Part shown: piece after piece, positions 8,601 through 16,638 of the stretch
Layout of the letters: each line of letters begins with the position of its first letter
Numbering within the stretch: the first letter of the stretch is position 1
Origin: an uncultured Prevotellaceae bacterium
Lineage (GTDB): Bacteria; Bacteroidota; Bacteroidia; Bacteroidales; Bacteroidaceae
Direction: 5' to 3'
NCBI GenBank assembly: GCA_946404865.1
Contig: CAMJFC010000034.1
Coordinates: 1-32,517, forward strand
Length of the DNA: 32,517 nucleotides
Position numbers and translations under genes: made by a program
Notes under the pieces: model-generated
The model's database searches: none
The model's input: only the letters and a program-made list of their open reading frames with translations
What the model was told of the DNA's origin: nothing

Positions 8601-8955
8601 CTTTAAAGGTCTGAATCATGTTAATCAATTCCTCCTGTGTGCCAAAGCAGGTGTTGTGGCGAAGCCAATAAACGGGCATGTAACCCATGTTCTCATAACC
8701 CCAGTTGCCGGGAGAGTTCCATTGGTCGGCCTTGGTCTGTCCTGAGTTGGGCACCCAGATCAGGTCGTAATAAGAAGATAGTTCATCGGCCTGTGCGGTC
8801 AGGTTGTTCCATTTGGTATCTTCGAAAGAGTCCCAGTAGAAACCTTGCAGCATGACTCCGCCGTAGTTGGCAGGCCAGCCTTGTGCCGTCATGGTGGCTA
8901 CGGCCATCAGACACATCAGTACTAATGTAATACTTCGTTTCATGTTGATGATCAT
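5692..8955 (-). CDS. Secreted alpha-amylase (GH13) with starch-binding modules and C-terminal sorting-like domain
   Basis: This 1087-aa enzyme hydrolyses internal alpha-1,4 bonds of starch outside the cytoplasm. A signal peptide (MKRSITLVLMCLMAVATMTAQ) starts at residue 5; the start could be either ATG at 8953-8955 or that at 8941-8943. The GH13 barrel covers about residues 30-440 with DVVINH (128-133), GFRYDMVKG (nucleophile Asp238), VGEYW (acid/base Glu263) and FVDNHD (Asp336). Two CBM26-like starch-binding stretches follow at about 464-545 (YLYAWNG...WPG) and 567-660 (VYAYFD...WAWN...WPGATM). Beta-rich regions lead to a C-terminal tail (PVYSIDGRL...GKGIFIQGGKKVVK) resembling type IX secretion sorting domains of Prevotella. 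It stands alone with the small gene downstream; no SusCD pair is in the window. Confidence 0.93.
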   Translation of the reverse strand: MIINMKRSITLVLMCLMAVATMTAQGWPANYGGVMLQGFYWDSFEDTKWNNLTAQADELSSYYDLIWVPNSGQTKADQWNSPGNWGYENMGYMPVYWLRHNTCFGTQEELINMIQTFKAKGTKVIEDVVINHKNGLSNWADFPDETVTGPSTGATYTVTWSSDMQQLWGICANDEIYSNGGEHDGITYVSNGDARDDEADNFDGCRDLDHTDARVQENIKTYLRYLIDELGYAGFRYDMVKGYKAYYTGLYNSIVKPEFSVGEYWDGSYDNVAGYWITETGIPADGVIQSAAFDFPLKDRINAAFNDENWSALSNKGVAGDPNMSRYAVTFVDNHDTYREEFYRVNNNVLAANAFILAMPGTPCLFLPHWKQYKAALKKMIAARKAAGITNQSPITAQYELDGGYYLKVTGETGSVIYTCGKPSGDIDLDQHTLVVSGENFAFYLWDGVYDEDTYDAIEEESAQDICIYVRDNGQGAPYLYAWNGGDELNGGWPGVQMSAQVTLSDGTTWYKQTFKTSLLNVIVTFDEGKQTQNIENITEDKYIVYWKDDDRKYADYSGLYNGDSNSNYVYAYFDAPSGWDKVWAWNDLFYDVENKNYTGGTWPGATMTKVGVSSTGNDIYRWRITKDLNEGAPNHIIFSGNGQTATLPFINGAYYDQNGITNESRLWFYPTALEGGSTVNITNWNGETEAVTSSTADSPVTLRLYYPAGTYTVQAIVRGSEGSDLTVSAGTSTASVTLTGMEAASPSTVTTDGVVERSIDTGNSGWQKVQATFTTTEDAPLIVRLNSPAAQWQVGAVTLLKEADTESGYQTVATTKATETSVDVTDINSFSLYERGANKNALIIAAANQEPAALPCNAIVNGECDLLALTDGAYDFAAPADFTAAAVTYDRSIAANKKVTVCLPFDVSASEMASAGITAYTLDQVTKDGYFHFTTVSEMSANTPYIIELSETGKPFAELSGRAISATPATLTTNIDGIQFVGTMKREVLNSGAGAVYYGYNNGTFVKVGSNVGINPFRAYIQSSQELGSAVQAQFDKTDAIHTMATDAQPSNAPVYSIDGRLVSPDGNTSGLGKGIFIQGGKKVVK

Positions 8956-9014
8956 TAAAATATGTCGTTTGATTAGATATTAGTTAGAATAAGATGTCGT
9001 GTGTGTTTCCCATG

Positions 9015-9022
9015 CAAAAATA
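9015..9022 (-). promoter_or_regulatory. Probable -7 element for the amylase
   Basis: TATTTTTG on the minus strand, a perfect TAnnTTTG match, about 60-70 nt upstream of the amylase start codons. It abuts the fhs terminator hairpin, and no good TTTG is seen at -33. Confidence 0.5.
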
Positions 9023-9023
9023 T

Positions 9024-9064
9024 AAAATTCCTGCTGATGTTGTACTCCCATCAGCAGGAATTTT
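9024..9064 (-). terminator. Intrinsic terminator after fhs
   Basis: Perfect 16-bp arms AAAATTCCTGCTGATG (9024-9039) and CATCAGCAGGAATTTT (9049-9064) around a 9-nt loop. On the minus strand the stem is followed by TATATTTTTG, a U-rich tail. It lies 210 bp past the fhs stop, beyond a heptamer array. Confidence 0.85.
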
Positions 9065-9120
9065 CTTGACACCCGCGTGCAAACGTTTGCATTCACGCTC
9101 CTAACCTGTCATTTCCAATG

Positions 9121-9274
9121 TTCAACGTTCCACGTTCCATGTTCAACGTTCCATGTTCAACGTTCCATGTTCAACGTTCCACGTTCAACGTTCCATGTTC
9201 CACGTTCCATGTTCAACGTTTAACGTTCCATGTTCAACGTTCAACGTTCCACGTTCCATGTTCCACGTTCAACG
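9121..9274. repeat. Heptamer tandem array, 22 units of TTC(A/C)A(C/T)G
   Basis: From 9121 to 9274 the sequence is 22 exact 7-bp units drawn from TTCAACG, TTCCACG and TTCCATG (one TTTAACG). The array ends next to the fhs stop codon at 9276-9278. No unit contains an insertion or deletion, so the period is perfectly kept while the bases vary. Confidence 0.95.
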
Positions 9275-9275
9275 T

Positions 9276-10952
9276 TCACGACAGTCCTTCGATTTCGCCA
9301 TCCACGATTTTGATGTGCTCTGCCTGTGGACTCTTGGGCAACCCGGGCATACGCAGCATATCACCGGCAATGGCCACAATCATCTCACTGCCGCAGTTGA
9401 GGATGATGTCGCGGATGCGGATGGTGAATCCCTCGGGCGACCCGTAACGTTTTGAGTCGGCGGTGAAAGAGAATTGCGTCTTGGCGATACACACGGGGTA
9501 ACGGTTGATGTCCTTGTCGTCGGCGAAAATGGTGCGGATAGACTCCAACTGTTTCACGGCGGTCTTGCTGAATTCCACGCCTGCGGCACCGTAGATGCGC
9601 TTGCACACTTTTTCTATCTTTCCTTCGATACTGTCGTTGATAGGGTAGGTGTAGTGGATGGGCAGCGCTTGTATCTGTTCGATGGTGTCAACCACCGTCT
9701 GTGCCAGTTCCACGGCACCCTCGCCGCCACGCAGAAATGCTTCGTTGACGGCAAAACCCACACCGAGGGCTTCGCAGTTGTCGCGCACGATGGCTATCTC
9801 TTCGTCCGTGTCGGTGTCATATCGGTTCAAGGTGACAACCACGGGTTGACCGAAACCCTGCATGTTGCGGATATGGCGGTTCAGGTTCTTCAGACCCTCG
9901 CGCAGTCCGGCGGCATTGGGTTCCTTAATCATGCTGAGGTCCACACCGCCGTGCATCTTCAATCCTTGGGTCGTGGCTACAATCACCACTAAGCGAGGCT
10001 GCAAACCGGTCTTGCGGCATTTGATGTCAAAGAATTTCTCTGCACCTAAGTCCGCACCGAAACCGGCCTCTGTCACCACATAGTCGGCATACGTCATGGC
10101 CATCTTGGTGGCCAAGACACTCGAACAACCATGAGCGATGTTGGCAAACGGACCGCCATGAACGAAAGCGGGGGTCTGCTCCGTCGTTTGCACCAGATTG
10201 GGGTGCAGGGCATCGCGCATCAGGACCGTGATGGCACCAGCCACACCGAGGTCGCGCACACGGAACGGACGACCGTCGGACGTGATGCCTAAGACGATGT
10301 TCTCGATGCGCCGTTGCAAATCGTTCTCGTCGGTGGCTAAGCAGAGGATGGCCATCAGTTCCGAGGCTGCTGTGATGTCGAACCCAGTCTCCGACACCAC
10401 ACCGTCGCCACGCAAACCGGTCACCACGTTGCGCAAGGCTCGGTCGTTGATGTCGAGCACGCGTTTCCAATAAATCTCACGCAGTGAGAACCCATCTTTG
10501 CGGTGTTGGTAGATATAGTTGTCGAGCAGGGCGCTGATGGTGTTGTGTGCCGAGGTCACGGCATGGAAGTCGCCCGTGAAGTGCAGGTTGATTTTCTCCA
10601 TGGGCAGCACCTGGGCATAACCGCCGCCGGCAGCGCCGCCCTTGATGCCGAAACACGGACCGAGCGACGGCTCGCGCAGTGCCACGATGGCGCGTTTGCC
10701 GAGTTTGTTCAGACCGAGTGCCAGACCGATGCTCACCGTGGTCTTGCCGATGCCCGTTTTCGTCGGACTGATGGCGGTCACTAAGATGAGACGGCTCTTT
10801 TTCACCCGTTTCTCGTCAATCATGGACACCGGTACCTTAGCGATATGCCGGCCGTACGGTTCTATCTCATCGGGTGAGATGCCCATGTCGGAGGCTATCT
10901 CATAGATGTGCTTAAGCTCGCACTCCCGTGCAATTTGAATGTCTGTTTTCAT
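9276..10952 (-). CDS. fhs: Formate-tetrahydrofolate ligase
   Basis: Fhs makes 10-formyltetrahydrofolate from formate, tetrahydrofolate and ATP in the cytoplasm, a C1-supply step for purine synthesis. The 558-aa protein matches the family length and has its marks: the nucleotide-binding [20 protein letters not shown] near residues 63-82, [24 protein letters not shown], and the [16 protein letters not shown] stretch. The ATG at 10950-10952 gives the N-terminus [20 protein letters not shown]. It is transcribed alone from a divergent promoter region facing the pectinesterase gene and is followed by a heptamer array and a strong terminator. Identity is secure. Confidence 0.97.
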   Translation of the reverse strand: MKTDIQIARECELKHIYEIASDMGISPDEIEPYGRHIAKVPVSMIDEKRVKKSRLILVTAISPTKTGIGKTTVSIGLALGLNKLGKRAIVALREPSLGPCFGIKGGAAGGGYAQVLPMEKINLHFTGDFHAVTSAHNTISALLDNYIYQHRKDGFSLREIYWKRVLDINDRALRNVVTGLRGDGVVSETGFDITAASELMAILCLATDENDLQRRIENIVLGITSDGRPFRVRDLGVAGAITVLMRDALHPNLVQTTEQTPAFVHGGPFANIAHGCSSVLATKMAMTYADYVVTEAGFGADLGAEKFFDIKCRKTGLQPRLVVIVATTQGLKMHGGVDLSMIKEPNAAGLREGLKNLNRHIRNMQGFGQPVVVTLNRYDTDTDEEIAIVRDNCEALGVGFAVNEAFLRGGEGAVELAQTVVDTIEQIQALPIHYTYPINDSIEGKIEKVCKRIYGAAGVEFSKTAVKQLESIRTIFADDKDINRYPVCIAKTQFSFTADSKRYGSPEGFTIRIRDIILNCGSEMIVAIAGDMLRMPGLPKSPQAEHIKIVDGEIEGLS

Positions 10953-10972
10953 CTTTTTCTTGGTTTTTCGTG

Positions 10973-10980
10973 CAAAGGTA
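10973..10980 (-). promoter_or_regulatory. -7 promoter element for fhs
   Basis: TACCTTTG followed by CA on the minus strand, the consensus Bacteroidetes -7 box, 20 nt before the fhs start codon. The leader is therefore very short. Confidence 0.65.
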
Positions 10981-11044
10981 TGGATAATTCTCCGAAATCA
11001 TGGACAGACTGCCATTTTTTTCGTGCATTTTTATGTCCATTTTT

Positions 11045-11076
11045 CTTGCTGTTATCATCTATTTTCATTACTTTTG
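11045..11076 (+). promoter_or_regulatory. Promoter of the pectinesterase gene
   Basis: CTTG (11045-11048), a near match to TTTG, lies 20 nt upstream of TACTTTTG (11069-11076). The start codon is about 70 nt downstream. Confidence 0.65.
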
Positions 11077-11144
11077 CACAAAATAGCCTTATTCCGCATA
11101 GGAACACATACATGTAAGATACAAACATTTAAAATAACAGACGC

Positions 11145-14018
11145 ATGAAAAAAAATCTACTACTACGATGGGGGACGATGTGCCTCTTCCTCCTGACCGC
11201 GGTCATGGTCAGAGCACAGGAACTGAAAGTGCTGACCGATGAACCGGCTACTGCCACCTTCGCCTTTGATTTGGAAACAGAGGGGCAGACCGCCGCTTTC
11301 GGCGATGCGGCCGACTATTTCCTTTCCAGTAAGGTGACCTATGGCAGCAATCTGACACTGAAAGATAAATATACCGTGGGTGGCGTGAATGAAATACGGT
11401 TCGAACCCACCGACAAAGAGGATGCCGCAGGCGAGAGCAATGCCATTCGTTTCCTCATCCAACCGAAGGCTGGCTTCGCCTTCACACCGAAGAGCGTATC
11501 GTTTAAGGCCACACGCTATGGCACTGACAACGGAACGCTCGACTTCGCCTGGCAGAACCCCAATGGCACCACCGTGACGCTGGATTCCAACAAGAAACCG
11601 GCACGTAACAACGAAACCACTCCTTATACTTCATACAGCTACGACATCACCGGGGCGACTCCCGCAGAAGGTCCTTGCGGACTCGTGGTCTATCTCTACG
11701 GACTGCAAGCTACCAAACAAATCGGATTGGCACAAATCGTCATCACCGGTGTGCTCAACGGCGAAGAAAAAGAGATGCCCATGCTCGGCTCATTCACCGT
11801 CAACGGGGTGACCTATCAAGCGGACGACGTGTTTGCGACCAACGGTGAACAGTATCTGGGTACGATCGAACTGTCGAAGACGGTGACGATGGTCAGCGCA
11901 TCCAATCCGCTTACCAACATCCAGGCGCTGGCCGGGGAAGTGGGGGAGGTGACCTATCAGGGCGATGCCACACATTGTGTCGTCACCATACCTATGACCA
12001 AAGGTGAACAAGCGGTCAACTATGTGCTCACCGTGGTGCAGAAACCTGATTTCACACTGTCGTATATGGATACCGACGGCACGTTGATGGGCACACAACT
12101 CGTTGAAAAAGACGCTGCTATCGGAGGTTTTGCCGTTGACTTCAACACCGCCAAGGCCAAAGACGGATACAAGGTGCGCGGATGGTTCCAGAAGTCGATT
12201 GGCGGTCATAAATATACGGTGGCCGACATCATCACGGCTGATACCAAACTCTATGCTGTGGCGACGGAGATAGAGGTGTCGAGCGAGTTCAAGAAATATA
12301 CATTCAATCTGACCGATACCGAGTTTTACGACATCGACCACGAGGCGTTCAATTCTATCGGTTCTGGTGTCTGGCATGATAAACAGCACGGATGGGTGTT
12401 TGCCAACGGCGATAAGATAGAACTGCTGGTAGGACCGAAAGCGAATATCTATCTCGGCTTATGCAAATATTCCGAAACCAGTGCGACGTTTGTCGTCCGT
12501 GGTCCCAACGGAAATGAGGTGGGGTCCATCGAGGCTTATAACGCCTCCGACGGTACCAACTACACCTACGCATACGAGGGCGACCCGGGTACTCTCACGC
12601 TTGAAGTGAAGGCCTCTGGCGCTGTCTATCTGCATAGCGTGCGGATTGTGAACACGGCATCCACCAACTATACCGCCGACGGACGGTGGTATAGCGTCAA
12701 ACCGGGCGATGCCAGCAGTCTCTTGGATGCCATTGAAGCGGTCAACGGCACCAATAGCTCTACCACGGCTGAGCGGTCGTTTGTGTTCCTGCCCAATGGC
12801 ATCTACGACCTCGGACAAACAGTACTGACCGCTGTCAGTGGCAAGAATATCTCGTTCATCGGCGAGAGCCGCGAGGGGGTCGTCATCAAAAACGCTCCGG
12901 AGCGCGAGAACGAGGGCATCGGTACAACGGCGGTTTTCCTGCTCACCGGACAGAATCTCTATTTCCAGGACCTCACCTTGCAAAATGCGCTCGACTACTA
13001 CGGTGCCCTGGGTGCCGGACAGGCTGGTGGACGTGCTGTATGCATTCAGGATAAAGGCAACAAGACCATCTGCAAGAATGTGGCGCTCCTGTCTTACCAA
13101 GACACCTATTATAGTAATAATGACGCAATGAAAGCCTATTGGGAGGACTGCGATATCCACGGCACCGTTGACTTCATCTGCGGCGGCGGCGACGTGAGAT
13201 TCAAAAACGTGACGCTCTCGCTCGAACCGCGCGAGAGAAACGGCACGGGTGGACGTACCATCACGGCTCCCACAACTTCCACTCAGTTCGGCTATGTGTT
13301 CGACAACTGTAAGGTGGTGGACTTGGCCAACGGCAAGGGCGATTGGAACTTCGGTCGTACATGGCAGAATTATCCCATCTGTGTCTATCTGAACACGACG
13401 CTTGACGACAATGCGAAGAAAACGCTTGTCAGTTCGAGATGGACGCAAAAGGGAATGAACAACAAAGACCCCAAACTTTTCGGTGAGTACGGAACGATGG
13501 ATGCGGCGGGCAACGACATTACTCCGGCAAGCAATATCATCAACTCACACGGCGGCTCGTTCCAGACCATCCTCACTGCCGAACAGGCGGAAGGGTTCGC
13601 TTATGAAAAGATGTTCACGAACTGGGATCCGGCTGCGCTGACGGTGCAGATGAGTGCGCCCGCCAACGTGAAAATCGATGGCACGCAACTCTCTTGGGAT
13701 GCCGTGGAGGGCACCGTGAAATACTTGGTGGAGCGGGATGGCGAGTTCGTGGCGCTGACCGATGCTACAAGTTTTGCGACGGATGGTGAAGGCGCCTATA
13801 CCGTGAGGGCTGCCAACCCGCAGGGTGGATTCGGAGAGAAGTCGGAGGCTGCGACTTCGGGCGTCAAAACCATCAACAACACGGAGGCTCATGTGGTGAA
13901 AACCGACATCTATTCCGTTGGGGGGATTCGCCAGAACCAATTGCAGCGCGGCACCAACATCGTGGTGAAAACACTCGACGACGGACAGGTCATGACCGAA
14001 AAGGTCCTTTATGAATAA
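11145..14018 (+). CDS. Secreted pectinesterase (CE8), multidomain, with C-terminal sorting-like domain
   Basis: A 957-aa exported protein whose CE8 domain (about residues 505-830) removes methyl esters from pectin. The signal peptide is MKKNLLLRWGTMCLFLLTAVMVRAQ. Family motifs are present: the oxyanion Gln and acid/base Asp in SYQDTYY (Gln652, Asp653), the nucleophile Asp676 in GTVDFICGG (usually GxVDFIFG), and Arg738/Trp740 in FGRTW (usually LGRPW). About 500 residues of beta-rich sequence of unknown role come first; a fibronectin-III-like stretch (about 840-910) and a short tail (IYSVGGIRQNQLQRGTNIVV), which looks like a type IX sorting domain, follow. It is the first of three closely spaced rightward genes. 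Activity is likely; the substrate beyond methyl-esterified pectin is not readable. Confidence 0.9.
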   Translation: MKKNLLLRWGTMCLFLLTAVMVRAQELKVLTDEPATATFAFDLETEGQTAAFGDAADYFLSSKVTYGSNLTLKDKYTVGGVNEIRFEPTDKEDAAGESNAIRFLIQPKAGFAFTPKSVSFKATRYGTDNGTLDFAWQNPNGTTVTLDSNKKPARNNETTPYTSYSYDITGATPAEGPCGLVVYLYGLQATKQIGLAQIVITGVLNGEEKEMPMLGSFTVNGVTYQADDVFATNGEQYLGTIELSKTVTMVSASNPLTNIQALAGEVGEVTYQGDATHCVVTIPMTKGEQAVNYVLTVVQKPDFTLSYMDTDGTLMGTQLVEKDAAIGGFAVDFNTAKAKDGYKVRGWFQKSIGGHKYTVADIITADTKLYAVATEIEVSSEFKKYTFNLTDTEFYDIDHEAFNSIGSGVWHDKQHGWVFANGDKIELLVGPKANIYLGLCKYSETSATFVVRGPNGNEVGSIEAYNASDGTNYTYAYEGDPGTLTLEVKASGAVYLHSVRIVNTASTNYTADGRWYSVKPGDASSLLDAIEAVNGTNSSTTAERSFVFLPNGIYDLGQTVLTAVSGKNISFIGESREGVVIKNAPERENEGIGTTAVFLLTGQNLYFQDLTLQNALDYYGALGAGQAGGRAVCIQDKGNKTICKNVALLSYQDTYYSNNDAMKAYWEDCDIHGTVDFICGGGDVRFKNVTLSLEPRERNGTGGRTITAPTTSTQFGYVFDNCKVVDLANGKGDWNFGRTWQNYPICVYLNTTLDDNAKKTLVSSRWTQKGMNNKDPKLFGEYGTMDAAGNDITPASNIINSHGGSFQTILTAEQAEGFAYEKMFTNWDPAALTVQMSAPANVKIDGTQLSWDAVEGTVKYLVERDGEFVALTDATSFATDGEGAYTVRAANPQGGFGEKSEAATSGVKTINNTEAHVVKTDIYSVGGIRQNQLQRGTNIVVKTLDDGQVMTEKVLYE

Positions 14019-14048
14019 AAAACTCATGTTCTCAAATCCTTGGAATTG

Positions 14049-14759
14049 ATGATGAAAGAAACGAAGTATTTATTGCTCGCTGCCTCTCTGATATTATCGT
14101 GCAGTGTGCAAAGCAGACAGACCGATAACTCATCGGCTCAGGCACAGCCTGCCAAACCCTTCACTTTGAAAGCATGCCCGCAGACCGACGCTCAACTGCG
14201 CGTGGCACTCTCGCGAGATGCCGACATGAACCAGGTGGCGGTCATCTATCGCAATGGTGACATCGTGCAGACGTTTAATGAGGAGGAACCGCTCTTCACC
14301 GACTGGTATGACCAAAAACCGGAGACCTTCATCCACTATGTCGATGCCAATTTCGATGGGCATACCGACATCTTCCTTGGATTGGGACAGTCGCGCACTT
14401 ACAGCTCACTGCTCCTGTGGAATCCCAAGACACAACTCTTTGAACGCTATGGCAATCTGGGCGAACCCTCGCTGCAGAACCCTGTCTTCGCACCCTCTGA
14501 GAATGCTATCTATTCCAGTGGTTCCAACAGTGCTTGGGAATATGTCTATACCAAGGATGTATGGGATGAGGAAACGCTGATAGGCGCAGAAGTCCTCTAC
14601 TATTATGACAACCCTGCCGAATACAATGGCATGAACGGCACCAACGTGAAAAAATACAATCTCTATGGTACAGGCGAACAACTCCTCAAGGCCACTGACG
14701 ACATCAAGCAACTGTCTAAAGGATGGCAGCAGATTATCAACTTAACACAGCAACCTTAA
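14049..14759 (+). CDS. Lipoprotein with a repeat resembling FG-GAP/calcium-loop motifs, function unknown
   Basis: About 236 aa from the ATG pair at 14049-14054; an upstream TTG at 14040 is less likely. The N-terminus KETKYLLLAASLILSCSV is a lipoprotein signal with lipobox LILSC. The central stretch VDANFDGHTDIFLGLGQSRTYSS looks like a D.N.DG..D metal-binding loop, as in FG-GAP-type repeats and in Bacteroidetes lipoproteins of unknown role. No catalytic signature is seen. It lies 30 bp after the pectinesterase and 12 bp before the SH3-domain gene, so the three are probably cotranscribed. A link to pectin use is only a guess from position. Confidence 0.8.
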   Translation: MMKETKYLLLAASLILSCSVQSRQTDNSSAQAQPAKPFTLKACPQTDAQLRVALSRDADMNQVAVIYRNGDIVQTFNEEEPLFTDWYDQKPETFIHYVDANFDGHTDIFLGLGQSRTYSSLLLWNPKTQLFERYGNLGEPSLQNPVFAPSENAIYSSGSNSAWEYVYTKDVWDEETLIGAEVLYYYDNPAEYNGMNGTNVKKYNLYGTGEQLLKATDDIKQLSKGWQQIINLTQQP

Positions 14760-14771
14760 AGTACTGAAACA

Positions 14772-15275
14772 ATGAAAAAGATTTTGACAATGTTTTTCTT
14801 CTTCGCCGCCCTCATGGCGAAGGCACAGAGTTTAGGCGTTTTCTTTTATGACCTCAACGGAACATACACCAACATCCGTAATGCACCCAACGGTAAGGTG
14901 GTGGACAAGGTTCCTACTTCCTCTGACGGCATGCTGTTGGTAGAGAATCCCGTCAACGGATGGTGGTGTATTATCGACAATAGTTATTACGAACCAGATG
15001 GAAGGATTTACAAATTCTCAGGTTCACGCTCTGGCTATTACATCCACAACTCTTGCATCGGCGTTGCCACACGTAACTATGGGGGAGAGACTCTCTGTCT
15101 CCGCGCTACGCCGTCTGCACGTGCCAAGGTGGTTTACTCGTTCAAAGAAGAAAATCTGCTTCGACCCATTGACGTGAAGGGCGACTGGGTGAAAGTGAAG
15201 ACCATCGATGGCAAACACACCGGATGGATTGAATCCGAATGGCTTTGTGGCAACAGCGTCTCCAGCTGCAGTTAA
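14772..15275 (+). CDS. Secreted protein with two bacterial SH3-like domains
   Basis: A 167-aa protein with the signal peptide MKKILTMFFFFAALMAKAQS. Two SH3b-like segments are visible: one at about residues 25-85 (GTYTNIRNAPNGKVVDKVPT) and one at about 105-160 (ETLCLRATPSARAKVVYSF, then GDWVKVKTIDGKHTGWIESEWL). Such domains usually bind peptidoglycan or other envelope ligands; the ligand cannot be told here. It follows the lipoprotein gene by 12 bp and is the last gene before a strong hairpin terminator, facing galK. Confidence 0.82.
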   Translation: MKKILTMFFFFAALMAKAQSLGVFFYDLNGTYTNIRNAPNGKVVDKVPTSSDGMLLVENPVNGWWCIIDNSYYEPDGRIYKFSGSRSGYYIHNSCIGVATRNYGGETLCLRATPSARAKVVYSFKEENLLRPIDVKGDWVKVKTIDGKHTGWIESEWLCGNSVSSCS

Positions 15276-15316
15276 CAGAGCCGTCATCTCTCCCGTAGTC
15301 CCCACCCATTCCCATA

Positions 15317-15353
15317 ATAATCGCCCGGTCTCAAATAGAGGCCGGGCGATTAT
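15317..15353. terminator. Bidirectional hairpin between convergent transcripts
   Basis: Arms ATAATCGCCCGG (15317-15328) and CCGGGCGATTAT (15342-15353) pair perfectly over 12 bp. It lies between the rightward SH3-protein gene and the leftward galK, so it can end both. T-runs are short on both sides. Confidence 0.75.
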
Positions 15354-15356
15354 CTG

Positions 15357-15391
15357 TCTCCCTCCACTCGGGGAGGGTTGGGGAGGGGGCT
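15357..15391. repeat. G/C-rich palindromic repeat element beside galK
   Basis: CTCCCTCCACTCGGGGAGGG with a TTGGGGAGGGGGCTT tail, touching the galK stop codon. Same orientation on the plus strand as the other copies. Confidence 0.75.
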
Positions 15392-16551
15392 TACACAATC
15401 TTCCTCGAACCGTCGCCAATCACCACATCGATGACTTTCGGCTCCTTGCCGTATTTCTCGGCATAACGCTTCTTGGCATCTGCAATGAACGGCTCGTACA
15501 ACTCGTCTTTCACCAAGTTGATGGTGCAACCGCCGAAACCGCCACCCATGATGCGGCTGCCTGTCACACCGTTCTCACGTGCGATGTCGTTGAGGAAGTC
15601 GAGTTCTTCGCAGCTCACCTCATATTCCTTCGACAGTCCTTCGTGCGTCTCGTACATTTTCTGGCCTACTGTCTCGTAGTCGCCTGCCACCAAAGCGTCG
15701 CAAACGGCCAACACACGGTCTTTCTCGCCCAGCACGAAGTGAGCACGCTTGTAGTCCTCTTCGCCCACCTCGGCGCGAACTTCTTCCAACTGCTCCCAAG
15801 TGCAATCGCGCAGCGTCTCAAACTTCCCTTCCGGATGCTTGGCGGCGATGTGCTTCACCACGTTCTCGCAAGAGTTGCGACGGTCGTTATAGGGAGAACC
15901 GGCCAACTCATGTTTCACGCAAGAGTTGAGCAGCACCAGCTTGTAGCCCTCGGGGTTGAAGGGGAAATACTCGAACTCACGTGAACGGCAGTCCAGACGC
16001 ATCAATTTGCCGGCCTGACCGAACACACTGGCAAACTGGTCCATGATACCGCAGTTCACACCACAATAGTTGTGCTCTGTGGCCTGTCCGGCCAGCACCA
16101 TATCCCATTTCGACACTTTGTTGTCGCCAAACAGGTCGTTCAGCGCAAAGGCGAAGCAACTCTCAAGAGCAGCTGACGATGACATGCCGGCACCAAGGGG
16201 CACATCGCCCGAGAAAGCGGTGTTGAAGCCTTTCACGTCCACACCGCGCTTGCGCATCTCCTGCACAATGCCGTAGATGTAGCGGGCCCACGATGTGCGG
16301 GGACCTTCGGGGTCATCCACTTTAAATTCCACTTTGTCTTTCAGGTCGATGGCATAGCAGATCACCGTGTTCAGTCCGTTGGGGCGTACCTCGGCCATGA
16401 TGCCGCAGTCAACGGCACCGGGGAATACGAACCCACCATTATAGTCGGTGTGCTCACCTATCAGGTTAATACGGCCCGGCGAGTGATAGATGTTGCCGGT
16501 CTTACCATCAAAATGCTTGATGAAACGACTTCTTACGTGTTCAATGTCCAT
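15391..16551 (-). CDS. galK: Galactokinase
   Basis: GalK phosphorylates alpha-D-galactose at C1 with ATP, the entry step of the Leloir pathway. The 386-aa protein has the galactokinase signature SPGRINLIGEHTDYNGG (residues 24-40), the GHMP ATP-binding loop GDVPLGAGMSSSAALE (115-130), the conserved CGIMDQFASVFG stretch containing the catalytic Asp, and the C-terminal GSRIMGGGFGGC motif. Length fits the family. It is the last gene of a leftward galactose operon, 87 bp after the hexose permease and behind the aldose epimerase. No galT or galE is visible here. Confidence 0.97.
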   Translation of the reverse strand: MDIEHVRSRFIKHFDGKTGNIYHSPGRINLIGEHTDYNGGFVFPGAVDCGIMAEVRPNGLNTVICYAIDLKDKVEFKVDDPEGPRTSWARYIYGIVQEMRKRGVDVKGFNTAFSGDVPLGAGMSSSAALESCFAFALNDLFGDNKVSKWDMVLAGQATEHNYCGVNCGIMDQFASVFGQAGKLMRLDCRSREFEYFPFNPEGYKLVLLNSCVKHELAGSPYNDRRNSCENVVKHIAAKHPEGKFETLRDCTWEQLEEVRAEVGEEDYKRAHFVLGEKDRVLAVCDALVAGDYETVGQKMYETHEGLSKEYEVSCEELDFLNDIARENGVTGSRIMGGGFGGCTINLVKDELYEPFIADAKKRYAEKYGKEPKVIDVVIGDGSRKIV

Positions 16552-16638
16552 TTCTTTTTGGTTTGTTTTTGGGTGTTGATTATTTTTTATTTGTTTAGAA
16601 CATGATGGTGTATATAGCCATTGCCTTATCTCACATTT

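Noticed and set aside
7024..8745. A 573-codon open frame opposite the amylase gene
   Set aside because: It is exactly antisense to a clear GH13 coding region, its translation is Val/Gly/His-rich without domains, and it is explained by codon bias of the real gene.
9118..9447. Frames across the heptamer array (MFNVPCSTFHVQ-type repeats)
   Set aside because: Pure translation of the 7-bp tandem repeat, running into fhs antisense.
12459..13448. A 329-codon frame opposite the pectinesterase
   Set aside because: Antisense to conserved CE8 motifs; no recognisable protein features.
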